A stretch of 64,000 bases of DNA from [Mycobacterium] nativiensis (lineage in GTDB: Bacteria > Actinomycetota > Actinomycetes > Mycobacteriales > Mycobacteriaceae): assembly GCF_020172685.1 (NCBI RefSeq), contig NZ_CP083986.1, positions 2,972,294-3,036,293 on the forward strand. The letters run 5' to 3'. The notes below the pieces were generated by a model. That model made no database searches. It saw only the letters and a program-made list of their open reading frames with translations, and was not told where the DNA came from. Positions 35,453-45,249 of this stretch are shown piece by piece. The position numbers were made by a program, and so were the translations under genes. Numbering within the stretch: the stretch's first letter is position 1; each line of letters starts with the position of its first letter.

Positions 35453-36814
35453 CTAGGGCGCCGGGGTGGCACTGATCACGGCCGCCACCGCACGATCGGC
35501 GGCCGCGATGCACGCCGGTACCCCGATGCCGTCAAGGAAGTTACCCGCGATCGCCACCGTCGGCGGCAGCCCCGCCCGCAGCCCGGTGGCCAGGCTCGCA
35601 TGCCCGGACCGGTATTGCGGCATCGCCGCAGCCCACCGCTGCACCCGCACCTCGACCGGATCCACCACGACCCCGAAGACGGCCTCCAGGTCCTGCATCG
35701 CCCAGGCCACCAGCTCTCCGTCGGAAGCACCGGTGCGGGAGTCTCCGAACCTCCCGAACGACAGCCGCAGCACCTCCAGCTTGCCGTTGTAACCCCAGCT
35801 GCCCCATTTGCGCGACGTCAGGGTCATCGCCTTGGCGTGCAGTCGCTCCCCGGTGGCGACCAGCACCCCCGAGTTGTCCGGCAGCGCCATCCCGGCCGGT
35901 ACCGCCATCGCCACCACCACCGACGATGCGCTGACGATCCGACTGGCCGCCGCCGCGGCGGTGGGGGCGAACCCGGTGGCCAGCCGAGCCAGTACGTTGG
36001 CCGGCACGGCCATCACCACCCGATCGGCGCGGTGGAAGCCACCGGCGGCGTCCCGCAACAGCCAGCCGCCGCCGACCGGGTCGATCTGCGTCACCGCCGA
36101 CTGCACCCAGCGCAGCCCACTGCTGCGCACCAAGGCATCGATCAGCACCTGGTAGCCGCCGGCGATCGCACCGAACACCGGCTCGCTGCTGGTCGGCGGC
36201 AACGCGCGCCGCACCGCCTCGGTCAGGCTGGAGGCCCCGGCGTCCAGCGCGATGGCCAGCCCCGGTACCGCCGAGCGCAGCCCGATGGTGGCCGCCGAGC
36301 CCGCGTACACCCCCCCGATCAGCGGATCTACCGAGCAGGCGACCACCTGCGGGCCGAACCGTTCACCCACCAGCGCTCCCAACGCCGGATCGCTGCCCGG
36401 CTCGAACGTCAGCGGCCGCGCGGGCTCACCGGCGATCCGGTCCAGGGTCTCCGCGTCGACCAGGCCGGCCATCGACTCCGGCGACGACGGGATCCCGCTG
36501 AGAGTGCCCTGCGGCAGCGAATGCAGCAGACGCCCGCTGTAGAGCAGTGGCCGTACCCCGGTGGTGGTGCGCTGCCGATCGGCCAGCCCCAGCTCCGCCA
36601 ACAGAGCGGGCACCTCGGGTCGACGGGCGACGAAGGCCTCGGCCCCCACATCCACCGGGATGCCACCCAACGTCTCGGTGCGCAGCACCCCGCCGAGCCG
36701 GTCGGCCGGTTCGAACACGGTGATGTCGACGGCGTCACCGAGCGTCGCGCGCAGTCGGTGGGCGGCGGCTAATCCGGAAATCCCGCCTCCGACAACGCAA
36801 TACGACTTAGTCAC
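35453..36814 (-). CDS. hemY: coproporphyrinogen III oxidase / protoporphyrinogen oxidase HemY
   Basis: 453 residues. The N-terminal FAD-binding Rossmann [15 protein letters not shown] and the C-terminal FAD-binding region [19 protein letters not shown] are intact. In actinobacteria the enzyme oxidises coproporphyrinogen III to coproporphyrin III (also called CgoX or HemG). It overlaps hemE by 4 nt. Homologue of Rv2677c. Confidence 0.94.
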   Translation of the reverse strand: MTKSYCVVGGGISGLAAAHRLRATLGDAVDITVFEPADRLGGVLRTETLGGIPVDVGAEAFVARRPEVPALLAELGLADRQRTTTGVRPLLYSGRLLHSLPQGTLSGIPSSPESMAGLVDAETLDRIAGEPARPLTFEPGSDPALGALVGERFGPQVVACSVDPLIGGVYAGSAATIGLRSAVPGLAIALDAGASSLTEAVRRALPPTSSEPVFGAIAGGYQVLIDALVRSSGLRWVQSAVTQIDPVGGGWLLRDAAGGFHRADRVVMAVPANVLARLATGFAPTAAAAASRIVSASSVVVAMAVPAGMALPDNSGVLVATGERLHAKAMTLTSRKWGSWGYNGKLEVLRLSFGRFGDSRTGASDGELVAWAMQDLEAVFGVVVDPVEVRVQRWAAAMPQYRSGHASLATGLRAGLPPTVAIAGNFLDGIGVPACIAAADRAVAAVISATPAP

Positions 36815-37860
36815 AACGAATGGACCAACGAAACCAGGTCGGTGAGAATGCCGGGGTCCGACTCGGGCAGCACGCCGTGTCCGAGGTTGAACACGTGCGC
36901 GGAGGCTCCGGCCGCGATTGCGGCGCGACCGTCTTCGACGACGGCGCGAGCGGCGCGTTCAACGGCGGGCCAACCTGCCAGCAGCACCGCCGGGTCCAGG
37001 TTGCCCTGCAGGGCGGTGCCGGCGCCTACCCGGGCGGCGGCGTCGGTCAGCGAGGTGCGCCAGTCCACCCCGACCACGGTGGCACCGGCTTCCGCCATGG
37101 CCCCCAGCAGCTCGGCGGTCTGCACCCCGAAGTGCGTCATCGGGACGTCCCGGTCGGCCAGCGTGGCGAAGACCCGCGAACTGTGCGGCAGCACGAACCG
37201 GCGATAGTCGGCCAGCGACAGCGTCCCGGCCCAGGAGTCGAACAGCTGAATGGCGTCCACACCGTGGTCGAGCTGCACGGTCAGAAACGCGACGGTCAGG
37301 TCGGTGAGCCGCGTCATCAGTTCATGCCAGCTGTCCGGGTCGGCCAGCATCATCGCCTTGGTGCGGGCGTGGGTCCGGCTGGGTCCACCCTCGACCAAGT
37401 AGGACGCCAGGGTGAACGGCGCGCCGGCGAAGCCGATCAGCGGCACCTCACCGAGCGCCGCCACCAGCAGCGACACCGCCTCGGCAACGGCCGCCACCTG
37501 CTGAGGTTCCAGCGGCTTCAGCGCCTCGATGTCCGATGCGCTGCGTACCGGCTCCGCGATCACCGGCCCGACATCGGGGACGATGTCCAAATCCACCCCG
37601 GCACCGCGCAGCGGCACCACGATGTCGGAGAACAGAATCGCCGCATCGACGTCGTGGCGGCGGACCGGCTGCAGGGTGATCTCGCAGACCAGCTCGGGAT
37701 CGAAGCAGGCCTCCATCATGCTGTGCTGTGCGCGCAGCGCCCGGTATTCCGGCAGTGACCTGCCGGCTTGCCGCATCATCCACACCGGCACGCGGTCGGG
37801 GCACCGTCCGGAGGCAGCGGCCAGGTACGGGGAATTGGGCAGTTCACGACGGGCACTCAT
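36811..37860 (-). CDS. hemE: uroporphyrinogen decarboxylase
   Basis: 349 residues from ATG 37858-37860 ([18 protein letters not shown]); an upstream ATG six codons earlier is less likely. HemE removes four acetate carboxyls from uroporphyrinogen III. Signature [11 protein letters not shown] is present, the [15 protein letters not shown] loop carries the catalytic Asp, and [14 protein letters not shown] and [11 protein letters not shown] lie near the C-terminus. First gene of the hemE-hemY-chdC-methyltransferase run. In M. tuberculosis echA15 lies upstream; here a repeat array does. Confidence 0.97.
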   Translation of the reverse strand: MSARRELPNSPYLAAASGRCPDRVPVWMMRQAGRSLPEYRALRAQHSMMEACFDPELVCEITLQPVRRHDVDAAILFSDIVVPLRGAGVDLDIVPDVGPVIAEPVRSASDIEALKPLEPQQVAAVAEAVSLLVAALGEVPLIGFAGAPFTLASYLVEGGPSRTHARTKAMMLADPDSWHELMTRLTDLTVAFLTVQLDHGVDAIQLFDSWAGTLSLADYRRFVLPHSSRVFATLADRDVPMTHFGVQTAELLGAMAEAGATVVGVDWRTSLTDAAARVGAGTALQGNLDPAVLLAGWPAVERAARAVVEDGRAAIAAGASAHVFNLGHGVLPESDPGILTDLVSLVHSL

Positions 37861-37914
37861 CGTGCTCAATGCTGCCATGTCGGCTTGGGCAGGCGGTACG
37901 GTGCCGGTTCATGC

Positions 37915-38129
37915 GGCGGTCCAGCTTCGCCTCTCCTCCGTCGAGCCTCGCTAACCGCCGGGTCTGATTCGGCGGTCCAGCTTCGCCTCTCCTCCGTCGA
38001 GCCTCGCTAACCGCCGGGTCTGATTCGGCGGTCCAGCTTCGCCTCTCCTCCGTCGAGCCTCGCTAACCGCCGGGTCTGATTCGGCAGTCCAGCTTCGCCT
38101 CTCCTCCGTCGAGCCTCGCTAACCGCCGG
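37915..38129. repeat. tandem array, nearly four copies of a 56-bp unit
   Basis: Units begin at 37915, 37971, 38027 and 38083 (period 56 bp), each GGCGGTCCAGCTTCGCCTCT ... AACCGCC, with linker GGGTCTGATTC. Copies are identical except one base (GGCAGT) in the fourth. Each unit's ends GGCGGT and ACCGCC are complementary. There are no spacers. The array lies between the divergent hemE and DUF3000 genes. Confidence 0.9.
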
Positions 38130-38155
38130 TCGGCGCGCCTGTTCACGCCGACCGG
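38126..38155. repeat. 10-bp perfect hairpin at the end of the repeat array
   Basis: CCGGTCGGCG (38126-38135) pairs with CGCCGACCGG (38146-38155), loop 10 nt, directly after the last 56-bp unit. It may act as a terminator or structural element. The rest of 38156-38271 up to the DUF3000 start holds an AAGGAG ribosome site and no other recognised signal. Confidence 0.6.
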
Positions 38156-38271
38156 TGCCGGGGGTTAGCGTGAGGACAGGCGACCCGCGGCGTGGCGGTG
38201 CGCATCTGCACCCGGGGGTCGGCCGCTGGCTGTCAATGCGACGCACAGCGATGAGTTAAGGAGCGGCATCC

Positions 38272-38853
38272 GTGACATCAGCCGAGCCTGCCCCATTCCG
38301 CGAAGCGGTGGCGACGATGCATGCCGCGACCGTGCGGTCCGAGATCGAACTGGGCCCGATCCGCCCACCCCAACGGCTGGCGCCCTACAGCTATGCCCTG
38401 GGCGCTGAGGTCAAGCATCCCGAGACGGACTTCATCCCGGAGGATTCCGACGGGGACGCGTTCGGCCGGCTGATCCTGCTCTACGACCCGGACGGTACCG
38501 ATGCCTGGGACGGCACCATGCGGTTGGTGGCCTTCATCCAGGCCGACCTGGATCCCCAGGAGGCGATCGACCCGCTGCTGCCCGAGGTGGCCTGGAGTTG
38601 GCTGGTCGAGGCGTTGGGCTCCCGCACCGAGCACGTCACCGCACTGGGCGGCACCGTCACCGCCACCACCTCGGTGCGTTACGGCGACATCTCCGGCCCG
38701 CCCCGCGGGCACCAGTTGGAGCTGCGGGCGTCCTGGACCGCGACCACCCCGGAACTGGGTGCGCACGTCCAGGCGTTCTGCGAAGTCCTCGAACACGCTG
38801 CGGGCCTGCCACCGGTCGGTATCACCGACCTGAGCTCGCGAACCCGCGTCTGA
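38272..38853 (+). CDS. DUF3000 family protein (Rv2680 type)
   Basis: 193 residues from GTG 38272 with AAGGAG upstream. DUF3000 is an actinobacterial family of unknown function, regularly encoded before an RNase D-like gene as here. Recognisable stretch: RPPQRLAPYSYALGAEV and GRLILLYDPDG ... WDGTMRLVAFIQAD. No motif suggests enzymatic activity. The stop is followed after one base by the RNase D ATG, so the two are co-translated. Confidence 0.88.
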   Translation: MTSAEPAPFREAVATMHAATVRSEIELGPIRPPQRLAPYSYALGAEVKHPETDFIPEDSDGDAFGRLILLYDPDGTDAWDGTMRLVAFIQADLDPQEAIDPLLPEVAWSWLVEALGSRTEHVTALGGTVTATTSVRYGDISGPPRGHQLELRASWTATTPELGAHVQAFCEVLEHAAGLPPVGITDLSSRTRV

Positions 38854-38854
38854 G

Positions 38855-40105
38855 ATGTCCGAGCAGATCACCGAACCGGCCACCGACGAGCCCGAGCCCA
38901 CTCCCCTGCCGTGCCCGGCCGACGGGGTGCCCGAGGTATCGGTCACGCCGGCACAGATCGGCGCGGCCGCTGATCTGTTGGCGGGCGGATCCGGGCCGTT
39001 CGCCGTGGACGCCGAGCGGGCATCCGGTTTCCGCTACTCCAATCGGGCCTACCTGATCCAGATCCGGCGTGCCGGCGCCGGCACCGTGCTGATCGACCCG
39101 GTCGGCGCCGGGGAGGATCCCGCGGCACTGCTGCGCCCGGTGGCCGAGGTGCTCGACGACGACGAGTGGATTCTGCACGCCGCCGACCAGGATCTGGCCT
39201 GCCTGGCCGACGTCGGCATGTGGCCGAAGGCCCTGTATGACACCGAGCTGGCCGGGCGGCTGGCCGGTTTCGACCGCGTCAACCTGGCCGCGATGGTGCA
39301 ACGGCTGTTGGGGCTGGGTCTGGCCAAGGGCCACGGTGCCGCCGACTGGTCGAAACGCCCGCTTCCGCCGGAGTGGCTCAACTACGCCGCCCTGGATGTC
39401 GAGGTACTCATCGAGCTGCGCCATGCCATCGCCGACGTGTTGGCCGAGCAGGGTAAAACCGATTGGGCGGCACAGGAATTCAATCACCTTCGGGTCACCG
39501 ACATCGTCAGCTCAACCCGGCGCGACCGGTGGCGGCGCACATCGGGAATCCACAAGGTGCGCGACCGGCGCGGCCTGGCCGCGGTCCGTGAACTCTGGCT
39601 GGTGCGCGACCAGATCGCCCAACGGCGCGACATCGCACCCGGCCGCATCCTGCCCGACTCGGCGATCGTCGCCGCCGCCGTGGCCAACCCCACCACCGTC
39701 GAGGAACTGACCGCCCTGTCGGTGTTCAGCGGACCCAAGCAGCGCCGCAGCGCCGCGACCTGGCTGGCCGCACTGGCCGCGGCCCGCGAAAACCCGAATC
39801 CGCCCGACGCCGCCGAGCCCACCTCCGGCCCGCCCCCGCCGTCGCGCTGGTCGCGACGCAAGCCCGAAGCGGCCGCCCGGCTGGAGGCGGCCCGCGTCGC
39901 GCTGGGGACACTGTCCGAGCAGGTGACGGTGCCGACCGAGAACCTGCTCACCCCCGAGCTGGTGCGGCGGCTGTGCTGGGACTGGAACCCGGCGACACCG
40001 GATGTCACGACGGTCATCGAAGAGTTCTTGACCAACAGCGGCGCGCGCCCCTGGCAGCGTGAGCTGGCGGTGCCGGTGCTGGCCACCGCCCTCGGCCAGA
40101 CCTAG
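38855..40105 (+). CDS. rnd: RNase D-type 3'-5' exoribonuclease with HRDC domain
   Basis: 416 residues. The DEDDy exonuclease core (about 35-205) shows FAVDAERASGF (first D and E), WILHAADQDLACL (second D) and YAALDVEVLIEL (Y and D). An HRDC domain follows (about 220-300) and a helical C-terminal region. It probably trims stable RNA 3' ends such as tRNA precursors. The ATG starts one base after the DUF3000 stop. Homologue of Rv2681. Confidence 0.93.
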   Translation: MSEQITEPATDEPEPTPLPCPADGVPEVSVTPAQIGAAADLLAGGSGPFAVDAERASGFRYSNRAYLIQIRRAGAGTVLIDPVGAGEDPAALLRPVAEVLDDDEWILHAADQDLACLADVGMWPKALYDTELAGRLAGFDRVNLAAMVQRLLGLGLAKGHGAADWSKRPLPPEWLNYAALDVEVLIELRHAIADVLAEQGKTDWAAQEFNHLRVTDIVSSTRRDRWRRTSGIHKVRDRRGLAAVRELWLVRDQIAQRRDIAPGRILPDSAIVAAAVANPTTVEELTALSVFSGPKQRRSAATWLAALAAARENPNPPDAAEPTSGPPPPSRWSRRKPEAAARLEAARVALGTLSEQVTVPTENLLTPELVRRLCWDWNPATPDVTTVIEEFLTNSGARPWQRELAVPVLATALGQT

Positions 40106-40260
40106 CCGGGGTTCTCGCGGCCTGCCGCGGGGGCCGGCTGTTGCTACACTGCCGATAGAGCAGCCGTATTCAGTGGTCGGCCAGCGCTTCTCACGTTCCG
40201 GCCACCCATGGACGCGACCCGTCAAGGACTTCCCATGGTCGATTCTCCTTGGAGGTCCTC

Positions 40261-40677
40261 GTGTCACCAGCCTTTCGCCGGATCATCTACGTCATCAGCT
40301 ATGAGCTGATCGCTGTTGCGCTCACCACCGGGGGTCTTGTCGTCCTCGGATTCGGTGGCGGCAGTTCAGGAGTCGTGGCTGTGGTGGCATCCACGGTCGC
40401 GGTGGTGTGGAACTACGTCTGGACCACCCTGTTCGAGGGATGGGAGAGGCGACAGGATTCCCAAACCCGCACAGTGCTGCGACGGATAGTCCACGCCCTC
40501 GGCTTCGAGGGTGGGCTGGTCGTCTTGTTGTTGCCGATCGTGGCCGCGACACTGCGGGTTTCACTGGTGCACGCGTTCAGTCTCGAGGTCGGTCTGCTGG
40601 CGTTCTTCCTCGTCTACACGTTCGTGTTCGCGTGGTTGTTCGACAAGGTCTGGCCGCCCATCGCCTCGTCGGCCTAG
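40261..40677 (+). CDS. PACE-family efflux transporter
   Basis: 138 residues from GTG 40261, GGAGGT four bases upstream; the TTG at 40249 overlaps that site and is unlikely. Two tandem two-helix (BTP) repeats: [14 protein letters not shown] and [14 protein letters not shown] match the R-x2-H-x3-FE pattern; [14 protein letters not shown] and [14 protein letters not shown] match the paired motif. PACE proteins such as AceI export chlorhexidine and related biocides and polyamines by proton exchange. No counterpart is known at this position in M. tuberculosis. The 3' end overlaps convergent dxs by 4 nt. Confidence 0.85.
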   Translation: MSPAFRRIIYVISYELIAVALTTGGLVVLGFGGGSSGVVAVVASTVAVVWNYVWTTLFEGWERRQDSQTRTVLRRIVHALGFEGGLVVLLLPIVAATLRVSLVHAFSLEVGLLAFFLVYTFVFAWLFDKVWPPIASSA

Positions 40678-42599
40678 TCGAGGCGCTCGTCGAGGTGCTC
40701 GCTGGCCTCTTCGATGCAGTTGCAGGCACCCATCGCCGCCACCCACCCGGTGATCTGACGGGCCACGTCCTGCGCGGTCAGGCCGACTTCGGCCAGCAAC
40801 TCACCGCGGGAGGCGTGGTCGTAGAAGCGTTGCGGCACACCGACATCGCGGCACGGCACGTCGATATCGGCGGCTCGCAGTGCCGCCGACACCGCCGATC
40901 CGACACCACCGGCGACACCGTTGTCCTCGCAGGTGACCACCAGCTTGTGGGCGACCGCCAGCTCGGCGACCACCCCGGGCACCGGCAGCACCCAGCGCGG
41001 ATCGATGACCGTCACGCCGATGCCCTGGTTGTGCAGCCGGTCGGCCGCAGCCAGCGCCATCGGCGCGAAGGCGCCGACCGCAATCAGCAGAACATCCGAG
41101 GTCAGGCCCTCCGCCGGCAGCGCCAGCACGTCCACCCCGGACCGCCGCTCCAGCGCGGGAATGTCCTCGCCCACATCGCCTTTCGGGAACCGCAGCGCCG
41201 TGGGACCGTCTTTGACGTCCAGCGCCTCACCGAGTTCCTCGCGCAACCGGATGCCGTCGCGCGGTGCGGCCACCCGCATCCCCGGCACGATCCCCAGGAT
41301 CGACAGATCCCACATGCCGTTGTGACTGGCGCCGTCGGGTCCGGTGATCCCGGACCGGTCCAGCACCAGCGTGACCGGCAGCTTGTGCAGAGCGACGTCC
41401 ATCATCACCTGGTCGAAGGCACGGTTGAGGAAGGTCGAGTAGACCGCCACCACCGGGTGCAGGCCGCCCATGGCCAGCCCGGCCGCCGAGGTGAGCGCGT
41501 GCTGCTCGGCGATCCCGACGTCGAACATCCGATCGGCGAACCGCTGGCCGAACGCGGCCAGTCCGGTGGGCCCGGGCATCGCGGCGGTGATCGCGACGAC
41601 GTCGCGGCGTTTGGCGCCGTACTCGATGAGTGCGTCGGAGAACACCGCCGTCCAGCCCCGTCCGGCGGTCTCGGTGGCATACCCGGTGACCGGGTCGATC
41701 ACGCCGCACGCGTGCATCTGCTCGGCCTCGTCGTTCTCGGCCGGGCCGTAGCCCTTGCCCTTGCGGGTGACCACGTGCACGATCACCGGCCCACCGAAGC
41801 CGCGGGCGCGGCGCAGCGCGGACTCCACCGCGGCCTCGTCGTGGCCATCGATGGGGCCGAGGTATTTCAGTCCGAGATCGGTGAACAGCGCCTGCGGGGC
41901 CAGGGCGTCCTTGAGCCCCGCCTTGACGCTGTGGATCACCTGGTAGCCGATCTCACCGACTATCGGCACCCCGCGCACCGCGGTGCGGCCGCGTTCCAGC
42001 AGCCGCTCGTAGACGGGCTGCAGCCGCAACGCGGCCAGGTGGTCGGCGAAGCCCCCGATGGTGGGCGCGTAGCTGCGGCCGTTGTCGTTGACCACGACCA
42101 CCACCGGCCGCCGGCCGGCGGCGATGTTGTTCAACGCCTCCCAGCACATGCCGCCGGTCAGTGCTCCGTCGCCGACGACGGCAACCACGTGCCGGTTGCG
42201 GTGCCCGGTCAGTTCGAAGGCCTTCGCCAGCCCATCGGCATACGACAGCGCCGAGCTGGCGTGGCTGGACTCCACCCAGTCGTGCTCACTCTCGGCGCGA
42301 GACGGATAGCCCGACAGTCCGCCCTTTTTGCGCAGCGTGTCAAAGTCGGGACTGCGCCCGGTCAGCATCTTGTGCACGTAGGCCTGATGGCCGGTGTCGA
42401 AGATGATCGGGTCATGCGGGGAGTCGAAGACCCGGTGCAGCGCCAGCGTGAGCTCCACCACACCCAGATTGGGCCCCAGGTGCCCTCCGGTGGCGGCGAC
42501 CTTATGGATCAGGAACTCACGGATCTCAGCCGCCAGATCGGTCAGCTGCGCCTGTGACAGGTGCTGCAGATCGGCAGGACCGCGGATCCCCTCAAGCAT
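40674..42599 (-). CDS. dxs: 1-deoxy-D-xylulose-5-phosphate synthase
   Basis: 641 residues, full length. First enzyme of the MEP isoprenoid pathway: joins pyruvate and glyceraldehyde 3-phosphate, using thiamine diphosphate. TPP-binding [16 protein letters not shown], the catalytic His region [13 protein letters not shown], and the C-terminal transketolase half with [11 protein letters not shown] are intact. It supplies decaprenyl phosphate for arabinan and PIM synthesis, linking it to aftC and the PIM operon by metabolism. The C-terminus reads [16 protein letters not shown], a little longer than E. coli Dxs. Confidence 0.97.
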   Translation of the reverse strand: MLEGIRGPADLQHLSQAQLTDLAAEIREFLIHKVAATGGHLGPNLGVVELTLALHRVFDSPHDPIIFDTGHQAYVHKMLTGRSPDFDTLRKKGGLSGYPSRAESEHDWVESSHASSALSYADGLAKAFELTGHRNRHVVAVVGDGALTGGMCWEALNNIAAGRRPVVVVVNDNGRSYAPTIGGFADHLAALRLQPVYERLLERGRTAVRGVPIVGEIGYQVIHSVKAGLKDALAPQALFTDLGLKYLGPIDGHDEAAVESALRRARGFGGPVIVHVVTRKGKGYGPAENDEAEQMHACGVIDPVTGYATETAGRGWTAVFSDALIEYGAKRRDVVAITAAMPGPTGLAAFGQRFADRMFDVGIAEQHALTSAAGLAMGGLHPVVAVYSTFLNRAFDQVMMDVALHKLPVTLVLDRSGITGPDGASHNGMWDLSILGIVPGMRVAAPRDGIRLREELGEALDVKDGPTALRFPKGDVGEDIPALERRSGVDVLALPAEGLTSDVLLIAVGAFAPMALAAADRLHNQGIGVTVIDPRWVLPVPGVVAELAVAHKLVVTCEDNGVAGGVGSAVSAALRAADIDVPCRDVGVPQRFYDHASRGELLAEVGLTAQDVARQITGWVAAMGACNCIEEASEHLDERLD

Positions 42600-42647
42600 C
42601 CGGTCAGTCTACGCACGGGAGTGAAACCCCACCGTATGGTCATGGGT

Positions 42648-43091
42648 ATGCATGCCGAGGAGATCGCCGAGGAGTACCCGGTGGTGCCCATCGACTCCGA
42701 CGCGCTGGACGCGGCCCGCTTGCTGGCTGAACACCGGCTGCCGGGAATCGTCGTGACCGACCCGGCCGGCCGGCCGTGCGCGGTGCTGCCGGCCTCCCAG
42801 GTGGTGCGTTTCCTCGTGCCGGGCTATATCCAGGACGACCCCTCGCTGGAGGGTGTGCTCAGCGAGGCCGTGGCCGATCGGGCCGCGGAGAAGCTGGTCG
42901 GCAAGAAGGTGCGCGACGTGCTCCCCGAACACCTGCACGAATTGCCGACCGCCGGGGCCGCCGAGACCCTGATCGAGGTCGCCTCCACCATGGCCCGGTT
43001 GCGCAGCCCGCTGATCGCCGTCGTCAAGGACGGTAAACTGCTCGGCGTGATTACCGCGTCGCGGTTGCTGGCCGCAGCCCTTAAAGTCTGA
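42648..43091 (+). CDS. CBS-domain pair protein (Rv2683 type)
   Basis: 147 residues from ATG 42648, two CBS motifs: [20 protein letters not shown] (about 13-32) and [20 protein letters not shown] (about 107-126), with [17 protein letters not shown] closing the second. CBS pairs bind adenosine nucleotides and act as switches. Two further in-frame ATGs (42636, 42642) could be used; none has a strong ribosome site. It is 4 bp ahead of the ArsB-type permease gene, which it may regulate. Confidence 0.88.
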   Translation: MHAEEIAEEYPVVPIDSDALDAARLLAEHRLPGIVVTDPAGRPCAVLPASQVVRFLVPGYIQDDPSLEGVLSEAVADRAAEKLVGKKVRDVLPEHLHELPTAGAAETLIEVASTMARLRSPLIAVVKDGKLLGVITASRLLAAALKV

Positions 43092-43095
43092 TCGG

Positions 43096-44385
43096 GTGAC
43101 GTTTCTGGCGGTCGCGGTCTTCTTGACCGCCTATGCCTTCATCGCCGCCGACCGCATCAACAAGACGCTTGTGGCGCTGACCGGCGCGGCGGCCGTGGTC
43201 ATCCTGCCGATCATCGACTCCGACGACATCTTCTACTCCCACAACACCGGGATCGACTGGGATGTCATCTTCCTGCTGCTGGGCATGATGATCATCGTCA
43301 GCGTGCTACGGCAGACCGGCGTGTTCGAGTACGTGGCGATCTGGTCTGCCAAGCGCGCCAAGGGTTCTCCGCTGCGCATCATGATCCTGCTGGTGTTGGT
43401 CACCGCCTTCGCCTCAGCACTGCTGGACAACGTCACCACGGTCCTGTTGATCGCCCCGGTCACGCTGCTGGTCTGCGACCGGCTCGAGATCAACGCCGCA
43501 CCGTTTCTGCTGGCCGAGGTGTTCGCCTCCAACATCGGCGGCGCCGCCACCCTGGTCGGCGATCCGCCGAACATCATCATCGCCAGCCGGGCCGGATTGT
43601 CGTTCAACGCCTTCCTGCTGCACCTGGCACCGATCGTCGCCGTTGTCATGATCGCGTTCATCGCATTGCTGCCCCGGCTGTTTCCGGGATCGTTCGCCGT
43701 CGACGCCGACCGGGTCGCTGACGTGATGGCGTTGGAGGAGCGTGAGGCGATCCGCGACCGGGGGCTGCTGATCAAGTGCTCACTGGTGCTGGCCGGGGTA
43801 TTCGCCGGGTTCATCGGGCACTCGGCCCTGCACCTGGCGCCGTCGCTGGTGGCGCTACTGGGCGCCGGGGTGTTGATCGTGATCTCCCGAATGGAGCGCT
43901 CGGACTACCTGTCCGGGGTCGAGTGGGAGACCCTGCTGTTCTTCGCCGGCCTGTTCGTGATGGTCGGCGCCCTGGTCAAGACCGGCGTGATCGCCGAACT
44001 GGCCAGGGCCGCCACCGAGATCACCGGTGGCAACGCGCTGTTGACCACCATGGGAATCCTGGGTGTGTCGGCGCCGGTGTCCGGGATCATCGACAACATT
44101 CCCTACGTCGCCACCATGACGCCGATCGTGTCCGAGCTGAGCACCACCCTGGGCACCGACCAGCACTCGAACGTCCTGTGGTGGGCCCTGGCGCTGGGCG
44201 CCGACTTCGGCGGCAACCTCACCGCGGTCGGGGCCAGCGCCAACGTGGTGATGCTCGGAATCGCTCGGCGCGCAGGCAATCCCATCTCATTCTGGGAGTT
44301 CACCCGCAAGGGCATCGTGGTCACCGCGGTCTCGGTGGCGTGCTCGGCGCTGTATCTGTGGTTGCGCTACTTCGTGTTCGGCTGA
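43096..44385 (+). CDS. ArsB/NhaD-type ion permease (Rv2684/Rv2685 type)
   Basis: 429 residues, about eleven membrane helices, IT superfamily (ArsB, CitM). Two symmetric conserved stretches are visible: [16 protein letters not shown] with [14 protein letters not shown], and [15 protein letters not shown] with [15 protein letters not shown]. tuberculosis has two adjacent paralogues named arsA and arsB1; here there is one. It could export arsenite or act as a Na+/H+ or dicarboxylate carrier; the substrate is not certain. GTG start. Confidence 0.9.
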   Translation: MTFLAVAVFLTAYAFIAADRINKTLVALTGAAAVVILPIIDSDDIFYSHNTGIDWDVIFLLLGMMIIVSVLRQTGVFEYVAIWSAKRAKGSPLRIMILLVLVTAFASALLDNVTTVLLIAPVTLLVCDRLEINAAPFLLAEVFASNIGGAATLVGDPPNIIIASRAGLSFNAFLLHLAPIVAVVMIAFIALLPRLFPGSFAVDADRVADVMALEEREAIRDRGLLIKCSLVLAGVFAGFIGHSALHLAPSLVALLGAGVLIVISRMERSDYLSGVEWETLLFFAGLFVMVGALVKTGVIAELARAATEITGGNALLTTMGILGVSAPVSGIIDNIPYVATMTPIVSELSTTLGTDQHSNVLWWALALGADFGGNLTAVGASANVVMLGIARRAGNPISFWEFTRKGIVVTAVSVACSALYLWLRYFVFG

Positions 44386-44434
44386 TTCGGCGGCGGGTCG
44401 CGAAGCCCGCTCCGCCCTGCCCCACCCCGCCGAG

Positions 44435-44483
44435 ACCGACGTTTTGCAGAGAAAGTCCGAGAAGGCAGCTGCAAAACGTCGGT
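44435..44483. repeat. 15-bp perfect inverted repeat between convergent genes
   Basis: ACCGACGTTTTGCAG and its exact complement flank a 19-nt purine-rich spacer; with G-U pairs the stem extends to about 19 bp. It lies between the ArsB-type permease (plus) and ABC permease (minus) stops, so a bidirectional terminator is the simplest reading, though an operator or repeat element is possible. Confidence 0.7.
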
Positions 44484-44508
44484 TTCGAGGTCGGTTTCCA
44501 GCGATACC

Positions 44509-45249
44509 TCAGGTGTTCTTGGCGATGAACCGGCGGTACAGCGGCACCGCGACGGCCAGGTTGTAGACGACCCCGCCCGCCAGATACGGCCACCAGACAC
44601 CGTGATCGCCGGCCACCCAGAACGCCTTGGCCGCCCAGTACGGCGGCAGCACCCCGAACACCAGGTTCCACCCCGAGTCGATGAACCACGGCAGGCAGGG
44701 CAGTCCCGCGATCAGCATGCCCAGGCCCCGCAGCGCGGCCAGGCCCTGAATCTTGTTGCTGGCCATGGCCAGGATCAACAGCAGCGTCACCACTGCGGAC
44801 AGCCCGGACAGCAACCCGATCGGGATCAGTGAGACCACCAGGCCCGGGCGCAGAATCCCGCTGAACGACATGGTGGCGATGACATAGACGCTCGTCACCA
44901 CCATCACGGTGGCCACCCGGTAGCCGAAGAACACCGACAGCCGGACCGGGGTGACCCGTAGGGCGGTCAGGGTTCCGGCATCGACTTCGTCGAGGACCAG
45001 GAACGCGGCCAGGCCACCGGTGATGATGATGGATGTCAGCAGCAGAAATGCGGTGAGCACCAGCGGGTAGTAGGGCACCAGGTCGAACGCGTAACGCTGC
45101 GCGAGCATGGTGGTGACCCGCGGCGTCAGCACCGCCACCCCGGTGGTCCAGATCAGCGGCGCCAGGACGATCATCACCAGCAGCGGGTCGCGGTAGGTGC
45201 CCCGCAGATCATTGCGACCGAATGCGGCCACCGCACGTAGGCCCGCCAT
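44509..45249 (-). CDS. ABC exporter permease (Rv2686c type)
   Basis: 246 residues from ATG 45247-45249, about six membrane helices; ABC-2 type topology with DEVDAGTLTALRVTP in the cytoplasmic coupling region. Overlaps the second permease stop by one base (TGATG). The M. tuberculosis equivalent Rv2686c-Rv2687c-Rv2688c exports fluoroquinolones when overexpressed. Confidence 0.9.
   Translation of the reverse strand: MAGLRAVAAFGRNDLRGTYRDPLLVMIVLAPLIWTTGVAVLTPRVTTMLAQRYAFDLVPYYPLVLTAFLLLTSIIITGGLAAFLVLDEVDAGTLTALRVTPVRLSVFFGYRVATVMVVTSVYVIATMSFSGILRPGLVVSLIPIGLLSGLSAVVTLLLILAMASNKIQGLAALRGLGMLIAGLPCLPWFIDSGWNLVFGVLPPYWAAKAFWVAGDHGVWWPYLAGGVVYNLAVAVPLYRRFIAKNT

Noticed and set aside
37915..38129. 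CRISPR-like array
   Set aside because: Units are contiguous, 56 bp, without unique spacers, and no cas genes are nearby; it is a tandem repeat.
40106..40260. Riboswitch or promoter in the gap before the PACE gene
   Set aside because: Only a TACACT hexamer and a small GC hairpin were seen; no conserved RNA motif recognised.
40407..42557. 716-codon open frame on the plus strand opposite dxs
   Set aside because: Antisense to a full-length, motif-complete dxs; no domain and biased composition.
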